NCBI RefSeq assembly: GCF_004379255.2
Contig: NC_056049.1
Coordinates: forward strand, 22,118,063-22,182,062
DNA length: 64,000 bases
Origin: Salvia splendens
Taxonomy: Eukaryota; Streptophyta; Magnoliopsida; Lamiales; Lamiaceae
Direction of reading: 5' to 3'
The position numbers and the translations under genes are program-made. This document shows positions 56,405-64,000 of the stretch, piece by piece (position 1 is the stretch's first letter; each line of letters begins with the position of its first letter). The notes below the pieces were generated by a model. That model had not been told where the DNA came from. It made no database searches and saw nothing but the letters and a program-made list of their open reading frames with translations.

Positions 56405-58170
56405 GAGCATCCACAACCGTGCTCTTGCCAGCGGCACGGTTGTGGGCCTGACCCCACTTTTTCTGCCTGCTATCTGGCAAGAGCACAACACCCACAGCTG
56501 TGCTCTTCCGCAAGGACGAGCACAATTAATTTAAAATTCAATTACACAAAAACATTTCCATAATACTAAAATTCATTAAAAAACCACAATAAATATTACA
56601 AATTACAAATAAAATAAAAAAGACATAATTAAAATCCTAAAAATTAAAAATTACATAATTAAAATACTAAAAATTAAAAATTACATAATTAAACTCCTAA
56701 AAATTAAAAATTACATGATTATTGGCTAATATTACCCGAGGAAGACTACGCATCCTGCGGCACCAACCCCAATTGTTTTTTGAGACCCAATATCATGTCC
56801 TCGTGCGTTTGAAGTTGCGTGTGGGTCATAGTTGACCTATCGGCCATATTGAGTTGGGCCAAAAGGGCCCACAACGAGTTGTTCGGAGGTGGAGGTGGAA
56901 CATAAGGTGCGGGTTCGGGGGCGGGGGCCGATGGAGTCGCGGAGCGCCGGCGGTCGGCCGCCGCCTTCTTCCTTCCTTGCGGTCGGCGTTGGGAACCGCT
57001 TGGTCCGGCGTCGGGGCTACCCAAGTAAGCTCCGGTGAGTTGGCTAGCCACTTCTTCGGAGCCGGAGTCGGATAGGGATACCGACCTTGACCGTTTGGAG
57101 GAGCCGCTCGAGGATGATGTTACGCCTCCCATATACCTCGGGTGGAACCGCGTTTCCTGCCAAACGTTGAGGTACTTGAATGACTTACCGTTCAAGGATT
57201 GGTAGGTGCTCAGCGCAGCAGTGATGATGTCGACCTCGATCCGGCCGCTCCCGGCATTCTGCGACTCCTGGAGGAAATAGCCATTGAACTTGCCAATTTC
57301 TTCGTTGGCTCGGCCGATGCAGTTGCGCACCGTACTCTCGTTGCACTCGATCGTTCCCGGCGGCCGGTTTGCATTGTACCGGCGAGAGACGCTCCACCAA
57401 AAGTGATCGCCGGATTGGTTCGTGCCAACCGCCGCATCTTCGGAGATTTCGAAGTACGCCTTGAACAATTTATCCATCTCCGCCGGAGTGTACGGTGTTC
57501 GGACACCGCTACGAGTAGGAGCCGGCGGAGTTTGGGAGGGGGCGGTCGGCCTAGGCTCCGGTGTCCACCCGTATCGCCCTTCGAAGGCACCTTGGTCGTC
57601 TATTGGGTATGGTCGGTAGCCACCCAGAACGACCGAATCTTGGGTGAGAGGAGGGGCCGAATATTCCGTTTCCGGACTAGGAACGGTTGTGCACCAAACC
57701 ATTCGGGGTTCCAACCGTGAGAGTGCGGGTTGTCATCGCCTTGGCCGGACATTGTTAGGGTATGAGAGAATGAAGATGAAAATGGATATGAGAGAATGAA
57801 GATGAGAATGAATATTGGAGAATGAAGATGAGAATTGTATAGCTTGATATGAATTTTTGGGTGTGAAAATGGGGGTATTTATAGATGAAAGTGTGTATTT
57901 TTGGGGGGAAAAAATAAAAAAATAATAAAAAAGTGTAAAAAACGGTAATAAACGATTATAATTTTTTTGGGAAGTGAATTTTTTTTTTATTTTTTATCGG
58001 TTTTTTAATTAAAAACCGATTTTAAATTAAAAAAAACATTTAAAGGCAACGGCTATGCCGTTGCCCAATCGCCGCGCGACACGTCAGCTGCTCGCTGGCG
58101 CGGGGGCGAGACACATTCGTTCCAGCGGTGCGGGCGGCGGTGGCGACGGCTGCCACCGTTGCGGATGCTC
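56405..58170 (-). mobile_element. PIF/Harbinger element carrying only ORF1
   Basis: The left end GAGCATCCACAACCGTG and the right end, GAGCATCCGCAACGGTGG on the other strand, are inverted repeats. A TTA target duplication is on both sides (56402-56404 and 58171-58173). The only gene inside is the Myb/SANT-like ORF1 on the minus strand; there is no transposase, so the element is non-autonomous. A 34-bp tandem repeat (about three copies, CTAAAAATTAAAAATTACAT) follows the ORF at 56620-56718. The right subterminal region is GC-rich. Confidence 0.88.
56746..57702 (-). CDS. PIF/Harbinger ORF1 (Myb/SANT-like DNA-binding partner protein)
   Basis: From the first in-frame ATG at 57702 the product is 318 residues. 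A Pro/Gly-rich N-terminus is followed by the SANT/trihelix-like segment (TPAEMDKLFKAYFEI, then FWWSVSRRYN, ESTVRNCIGRANEEIGKFNG and YLNVWQETRF). A Ser-rich linker, a basic patch (GRKKAAADRRR), a proline run and a Leu-rich C-terminal helix come next. This is the protein that in PIF/Pong elements works with the transposase. The likely original start (ATG at 57752, MSGQGDDNPHSHGWNP) is in another frame, so a 1-2 base frameshift near 57710 has probably cut off the true N-terminus. In genome annotations such proteins are often mislabelled as glutathione S-transferase T3-like. Confidence 0.8.
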   Translation of the reverse strand: MVWCTTVPSPETEYSAPPLTQDSVVLGGYRPYPIDDQGAFEGRYGWTPEPRPTAPSQTPPAPTRSGVRTPYTPAEMDKLFKAYFEISEDAAVGTNQSGDHFWWSVSRRYNANRPPGTIECNESTVRNCIGRANEEIGKFNGYFLQESQNAGSGRIEVDIITAALSTYQSLNGKSFKYLNVWQETRFHPRYMGGVTSSSSGSSKRSRSVSLSDSGSEEVASQLTGAYLGSPDAGPSGSQRRPQGRKKAAADRRRSATPSAPAPEPAPYVPPPPPNNSLWALLAQLNMADRSTMTHTQLQTHEDMILGLKKQLGLVPQDA

Positions 58171-58315
58171 TTACTACAATTTAGAGTTGAGAAAAAATAA
58201 ATCATTCCACTCCTTTATGAGATAAAATTATGTAATTTATAATTACTTTGTTTTATTTTAACTCTACTTTTTATTTTGGCTTAAGGTTTTTTAGAAAATC
58301 TCATCCATTTATATA

Positions 58316-58567
58316 CTCCCTCCGTCCTTGAAAGTTTGTCCCATTTTTCTATTTTCGTCCTTCCCATAAAATTTGTCTCATTTCACTTTTTACCATTTTT
58401 GGTAGTGGACTCATATTCCACTAACTTATTCATACTCACGTTTTATTATAAAACTAATATATAAAAGTAGGTCTCATATTCCACTAATTTTTTCAACTTA
58501 CTTTTTATTATATTTCTTAAAATCCGTGTCGGATTAAAGTGAGACAATATTTGAAGGACGGAGGGAG
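58316..58567. mobile_element. Stowaway MITE (252 bp)
   Basis: It starts CTCCCTCCGTCCTTGAAAGT and ends TTGAAGGACGGAGGGAG, flanked by TA. It has the same length and general design as the copy at 53440. Confidence 0.93.
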
Positions 58568-58746
58568 TACATTAGAACAACATCGTCATGAGATGCTAAG
58601 TGTGAGACCTGGCACATGTGTGAGGAGGAATTGACTAGGCAAGTTTGACAGGACTAGGGTAATACGAGGCCTTACTTATTCATATATGTGCTTAATATTT
58701 TACTCCACTTTTTAAATTATTTAGATGACTCAGAACTATAAAGATT

Positions 58747-59090
58747 CTGACTATAGGGGGAAGTCTTGTTAATTTAGCTGCAATTTGTCGTTTGCGTTTT
58801 GATGTTACTGAGCTTGTTTGTTTATGAACAAATCCAATGAATGAATTTGAAAATCTACTGACTATATGGGAAAAGTCTTGTTAATTTAGCTGTACTTTGT
58901 CGTATGTCCTCAATGTTACTAAGCTTTTTTTTGTTTGTGAACAAATCCAATGAATGAATTTTGATAATCTACTGACTATATAGGAGGAAAGTCATGTTAA
59001 TTTATCTGCACTTTGTCGTTTGTGCTCGACGTTACTGAGCTAGTTTGTTTGTGAACGAATCCAATGAACGAATTTTGAGAATCAAAAGTC
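58747..59090. repeat. Imperfect tandem repeat of about 113 bp, three copies
   Basis: Copies start CTGACTATA at 58747, 58858 and 58974. Each contains GTCTTGTTAATTTAGCTG (or a close variant), a TTTGTCGT word, GTTACTGAGCTTGTTTGTTT and AATCCAATGAATGAATTT. Moderate divergence shows it is older than the 72-bp array. Confidence 0.85.
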
Positions 59091-61991
59091 ATTTGTGGTG
59101 AGTAGCTTTCGTATACGAAATGAATTTTTTTAAAGGAAAATTTTAATTATATGATAAAATGAGAATACTTGTTAAAGATGGAAGGAGTGAAATTAGACTG
59201 GTCTGCTGAATAGCATGTAGCATAATTGAATTTGGAATGGAAAACTAAAAAATTGAACTAGGCAAACATGAAATAAAATACTACTAGTAAGTTTGAGCTG
59301 TGACTTGGATCATTATTGACTTGGATCATTATTGAGTTGGAACATATTATTGAGTTGGAACATATCAGGCTTTACCTGACCAACTAGAGAGGCTTGATAG
59401 GCACAATAATTACAATTTCTTATTCATTCATTTATTAATTCTATTTTTTGAAACATTTATTCATTTTTCTTGAATTTGGGGAATTGTCATTTGAATTTCG
59501 TAATACTAGTGATCGGATATATTAATTGGTTATCAAGTTTTTATGGATAGTAAATTGCTTAAAGCTAAGAAGAAGGAAGAAGCTTTGGAGGCGTTTACTC
59601 TAAATTAGAATAGATTGATAAAACATATAGTTAAGAATTTAATAAATAAGATGATTAAATAAGCTCAAAATTTATTACTACTACTAAATCAAAATAAAGT
59701 ACTACTAGCTAGATTATTTTTATTAGCTCATATATCACTCAATTTATATACATATTTAGTATAGTCAATTAATTTGTTTTATCTATTAATTGGTATTTTA
59801 ATGTTTGCAGTCTTATTCTCCAGTGTGGCTGCGTGAGTAATATATGCAATAATTCATAAAGAGTGTGGAGTAGTTGCGATTATGTATATTACTATGATTA
59901 TTTGTAATTGAATAGATGGAGAATTCACAATCTCATTCGCAATGTACTAAATTTATTTGAATAATAACAAAAATAAGTGTATTATATAAAATTTATTAAA
60001 TTAACTGTGAATCAACAATGACGTAGTGTAGTATGCCTTTATGATATTTTAAATGTTTGTATTAAAATATGACAATTCCTATTGTGTAATCGATCCTTCA
60101 ATCTAAATAATTTATATAAATATAATACTTGGAAACATAATTTCACTTTAAAAAGTATGACAGTTTGATAATTGATTCGTGGCATAACTAAATTAATTTG
60201 ACAGTATGATCATTGATTCGTGGCATAACTAAATTAATTACTAACGTACATGTGTGATTATAATAGATATAAATACGTCAATATGATCGATGATAACATG
60301 GTTGAATATTAATTAAGCCTTACCATTAACCAATCTAATTAAAACCTGTCCTAACCCCTAAAATCAAGCTTTAGTCGTAACTGTTACGTCAATTATTTGG
60401 GATTTTGATTAGATACCTTGATTTATTAGTAAAATAGTGACAAGTTGATTAAAATGTATAAAATTAAATTTCAAGATAATCAAACATCAAGCAAAGTACA
60501 CTAGGGGAATAAACGGTAGGTGTCGTAATAAATTAAGCCCTAATCCATGGTGAAGTGTAGGATAGGATTAACTTGTTCAAGATAATATACTATAAATAAT
60601 GACACGCCTCATTAATTTAACCTTTTTACGTATGAGATTTAATCTATAACCTAGTCTAAGATAATATTTTTTTTCACTTCTTAGAAGTAAAATTTTGAAA
60701 TTGAAAAGGTGATGGAGTATGGTTTCATTATTGATGCATATCTCACGTAGAAAGAAGTTCATGTATGTATCAAGTACAATTCAATGAATAAGACCGTATG
60801 TACAATCTAGTCTCCGTAAAATCAACAACTTTAAAGAGAAAATAGTACATTGTAAATAATTTAATTATTTCATTCCCTTTTATTTAAAGGTAAAAAATTG
60901 AGTTTAAAACGATTTTTTACTAGACTTGAAAGGATTTATTATGTAGAATCGACGGTCCCTACAGGTCATTTTCTAAAGAAGATAAACATAAAAATATTAG
61001 GTTTAACGTGTGATTAACTAAACTAATTGAGATTAACAAACAATTTTGTACTTATCTTGGGGTGGTTGAGAAAACTAGATAAAAGGAAGGTATATTTAGG
61101 TTCGATATCTTCACCAACTCTTAAGGAACTAAATAGTTGTTAAATACACCAAATTCAGCCAGTAGATCATCAGCAATCATTTAAGTGCGAATTAATTAAT
61201 TGGGTTAGAACTTATTTGATAAGCCAACTCTGATTTAAATATTTCATGAGCAATTAATGATTGATCAAATTTTATATCGCTTACTTTACTCCGCAAGTGT
61301 GACATATAAAAATTGGATTTGATCAAAGGAAAATTTTATTTGATGAATTAATCCAAACTAATAGTAGTACTATATTTTTTTGCAAACAGTTTCAATATAT
61401 TTAAAGTAAATCTATTTGATATTGTTGAACATCAGATTTTATGATTACTACTCAAGTTAAGAATTTTATTTATAATAAACAAGGTTTAACATAACAAGTT
61501 CATTTTGGGCTTCATCTATTAGGACCATAATCTTTTTGCTTTCTTTCTTACACAAAAACTGAAACATTAACCGTTTCTTAGCTAACAGAATTTCTTGGTT
61601 CAAAGATCTCAACTTTTTTTTCAAATCTATAAGTTTTCACAATATTAACAATTTGCTTACAATAGAGAATGTAATATAAATAAGATATATAAACTGTAAT
61701 AATTACTCAATTTCTATACGGGCCATTTTGCATTAATTTGTTGCTTGAGTCAATTTAAAGATTCTTTTTAAAAATCAATTTAAAAAAGACCATATATATT
61801 TATAGCACCTCGAAAGTTTATCCATTAATTAAAGTAGATCATTAATTGGGCTAATCCCAAAAGGGTAAGCTTACTCTATCATGCTTGTAGTTTGATTGGT
61901 AAGACATACTAATTGATAAAATAAATCAACTTTACCAGATGTTTTATTTTATCATACTTGATCTACACCCTACATTCTGTCAATTATTTAA
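59091..61991. other. Gene-free AT-rich region with small duplications
   Basis: Two short tandem duplications are visible: a pair of GACTTGGATCATTATTGA and GAGTTGGAACATATTATT units at 59302-59366, and a roughly 40-bp unit with GATTCGTGGCATAACTAAAT at 60170-60240. No gene is recognised. Confidence 0.5.
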
Positions 61992-62281
61992 GAGTAAACA
62001 GGTCTTATTGTTTGGGTTTTTAGTAAAAATATGTCCCTCTGTTTAAGGTTAGTACTCATCATTTCATTCTTAGGAATAAAATGTTTTGCAAAAGTTTCTA
62101 GCAATCAGAATATCAACGTGACAGCCAAAATGACACGTCAATCGAGTAATCGACGTGTAATTTTGGGTAATCGACGTATAATTCACATTGTCACGTTGAT
62201 ATTCCGATAGCCAAATGTTTTTTGCGAGACATTTTTTGGTAAACACACCAATTGGTGGGACAAAATCGACCATTTACTCAT
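61992..62281. mobile_element. Mutator-like MITE with GAGTAAA ends (about 290 bp)
   Basis: The left end is GAGTAAACAGGTC and the right end, on the other strand, is GAGTAAATGGTCG. An inner inverted repeat is stronger: GAATATCAACGTGACA near 62108, and its complement TGTCACGTTGATATTC near 62190. The possible 9-bp target duplication has one mismatch (ATTATTTAA / ATTATATAA). The ends are accurate to about 2 bp. It looks older than the other two GAGTAAA elements. Confidence 0.65.
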
Positions 62282-62759
62282 ATTATATAATCATTCTCCA
62301 ATCTATAACAAAATTCCAAAACTACATTCAGTGTATACATATGTGTGTGGGGGTGTCAATATGCCACATCTAGATGTTCAAAGCCTTATCTAAACTGAAT
62401 GGCTCATCAAAGTTGCAGTTTCTTGGACCACTCTTGATACATCAACCACTTCACTATCAACATAAAAACTTTTACCATTTTGGACTTTGACAGCTAACTA
62501 CTAAAACCATCTTTAGAGAGTGATGAGCAATTAGGCATTATGTGTACCAATCAAGAAAGCAACTATTTAACAGCAATAGATTCACTCTTCAGACAAGAGA
62601 GATAAAGGCATTTAATAGCATTTTGGATTATTAGATAGAAATGTACTGAACTCGAATGGAAAGAACGAGGATTCGGAGCCTGAAATACAACTAAAGGAAT
62701 ACAGCATACGGAACGAGGATAAAACAAATAGGATGGGGCGATTTTTTGCACCTTTTGCT
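62282..62759 (-). other. 3' UTR and downstream flank of GDP-mannose 3,5-epimerase
   Basis: This is the non-coding sequence after the stop codon of the minus-strand gene. The proximal 200-300 bp are probably the 3' UTR. Confidence 0.5.
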
Positions 62760-64000
62760 TCATTCCTTACCATCAGCAGCACGAAGTGAGCCAAGCTGAA
62801 CAGGAGCTTGCGTCCCCACCACTTTGGACGAACCATAAGTGGAGAGGTCGATGCCCTTAGCTTTCTCCTTCTCGAGTTGCTCCTTGATCCAGAAGTATGT
62901 GATCCTCAATCCATCCTGTGGAAATGTCGGGAATAAGAAACGAGATAACATGGATGTAGATAAGCGAGAAAATATGGATAAGTGTACCTTAAGTTTCATG
63001 GAAGGTGCCCAACCAAGTTTTTCCTTGATTAGAGTGTTGTCTGAGTTTCGACCACGGACACCCTCAGGCCCTGGAATGTGATGGATTGGGAGCTTCTTGT
63101 CATCAAAGCTCAGCACAATCTCAGCCATCTCGTTCATGCTCACCATCTCATCACTTCCAATATTGACAGGCTCCCGGAAGTCAGATTTCGTTAATCTGAA
63201 AATAATCGGTAAGATAAGCAACTCAGACCGCATAAATAATCTATATTCCAACTGAAACCTCTAGCTAAATGTAACATGAAAAGTAAAAGCAGCCTTCTTT
63301 ATATCTAAACACTAACTCCAAACACCAAAACATAACAAATGAATATGTACCATCTGAGGCATTTGAAGGTTATTTTCTCCTTTCAAGCAATGAAAAAGAT
63401 CAAATAAATTCTCTACCCAGCAGCATTATTCGGTTTTATGGTATAACAAAAAATCACACTATTATTCAGCAGTGATATTTGAATGCAAGAAACTCCACTT
63501 ATTGGGTAAATTTCATACCTTAGAACACCCTCAACACATTCATCAATGAAGGTAAACGATCGTGTTTGCTTGCCATCTCCCCACATCTCAAATTTATCAG
63601 TAGCAGTCAGGGCTTTCCTACAGAATGCAGCTGGTGCTTTCTCCCTCCCACCTATTATAGCAACACATGATATACATCTTACACAACTTTATTCGCTTAA
63701 TTTCTATTTTTTGGAACAATAATAATAAACATTCTAGTCTACCTTTCCATGTCCCGAATGGACCATAAATATTATGGAACCTTCCAATGCGGCACTCTAT
63801 ACCAAAGTCCTTGTTGTAGTGTTTACACAACTCCTCGGTGGCCAGCTTCTCTAGACCGTAAGCATCTTGAGGCTACAATCACCAAAATTCGGCTCATGTC
63901 AGTAATGGAAAATAACATGTAAAAACAATCTAATCGAGATAGGAGGCGAAAAAACCTCTGCAGGCCATGCATCAGCCTCCTTCAAGCTAACGTTGGTCTC
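62760..64000 (-). CDS. GME: GDP-mannose 3,5-epimerase, C-terminal part (5' end outside window)
   Basis: Five exon pieces on the minus strand: 64000-63956 (partial), 63872-63743, 63651-63519, 63195-62988 and 62915-62760. All borders are GT-AG and in phase, giving the last 223 residues of a protein of about 375. Readable parts are SLKEADAWPAE, PQDAYGLEKLATEELCKHYN, ECRIGRFHNIYGPFGTWKGG, EKAPAAFCRKA, FEMWGDGKQTRSFTFIDECV, TKSDFREPVNIGSDEMVSMN, KLPIHHIPGPEGVRGRNSDN and a C-terminus SSKVVGTQAPVQLGSLRAAD. These are extremely conserved in plant GME, an extended short-chain dehydrogenase that converts GDP-D-mannose to GDP-L-galactose (and GDP-L-gulose) in the cytosol for ascorbate and cell-wall rhamnogalacturonan II. 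The catalytic YxxxK corresponds to YGLEK; the Rossmann glycine motif is off-window. Confidence 0.96.

Noticed and set aside
57199..57720. Plus-strand ORF of 173 codons opposite Harbinger ORF1
   Set aside because: It is a shadow of the minus-strand ORF1, whose Myb/SANT-like motifs are recognisable.
1..64000. tRNA, rRNA or snRNA genes
   Set aside because: I looked for TTCGANTC-type B-box words and other signatures and found none with a supporting fold; a tRNAscan or Infernal run would settle it.

Overview
This is eukaryotic nuclear DNA from a flowering plant. The genes are split by GT-AG introns, the host proteins are plant-specific (a plastidial pyruvate kinase alpha chain, a type-A G-protein gamma subunit, an LESV-type starch protein, a DUF506 protein, GDP-mannose 3,5-epimerase), and the spacers are AT-rich and full of Stowaway-type MITEs. 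A eudicot is most likely. An asterid or Lamiales origin would fit, but I cannot prove it from this window.
Layout. Positions 1-4.6 kb: the 3' LTR of a retroelement cut by the window edge, Stowaway MITEs, a 72-bp tandem array and one copy of an unclassified dispersed repeat. 4.6-7.5 kb (minus): LESV, four exons. 9.8-12.0 kb (minus): G-protein gamma subunit, four exons. 12.5-14.4 kb: a PIF/Harbinger DNA transposon with an apparently complete transposase. 15.8-24.7 kb: a recent Ty3/gypsy (Tat-like) LTR element with GAGAG target duplications. It has a decayed gag, almost no pol, large tandem arrays and a spliced antisense gene. 25.5-28.4 kb: a second, minus-strand non-autonomous LTR element with ATAAC target duplications. 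31.7-36.2 kb (plus): plastidial pyruvate kinase, six exons. 36-50 kb: gene-poor sequence with hAT-like and Mutator-like MITEs. 50.5-52.5 kb (plus): DUF506 gene with G-boxes, a TATA box and an upstream ORF. 56.4-58.2 kb: a second PIF/Harbinger element that carries only the Myb/SANT-like ORF1. 62.8 kb to the end (minus): the 3' half of GDP-mannose 3,5-epimerase.
Functional picture. The host genes are unrelated housekeeping or metabolic genes: starch glucan organisation, G-protein signalling, plastid glycolysis feeding fatty-acid synthesis, ascorbate and cell-wall sugar precursors, and an unknown PDDEXK-like family. The order G-gamma, pyruvate kinase alpha, DUF506 matches, from memory, a small region of Arabidopsis chromosome 3, so it looks like an old syntenic block enlarged by transposons. 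The most unusual parts are the retroelement with an antisense multi-exon gene next to expanding satellite-like arrays, the two Harbinger elements that each carry a different half of the usual gene pair, and the DUF506 upstream ORF. Exon borders were read by eye from splice signals, reading-frame continuity and family knowledge; no alignment was run.
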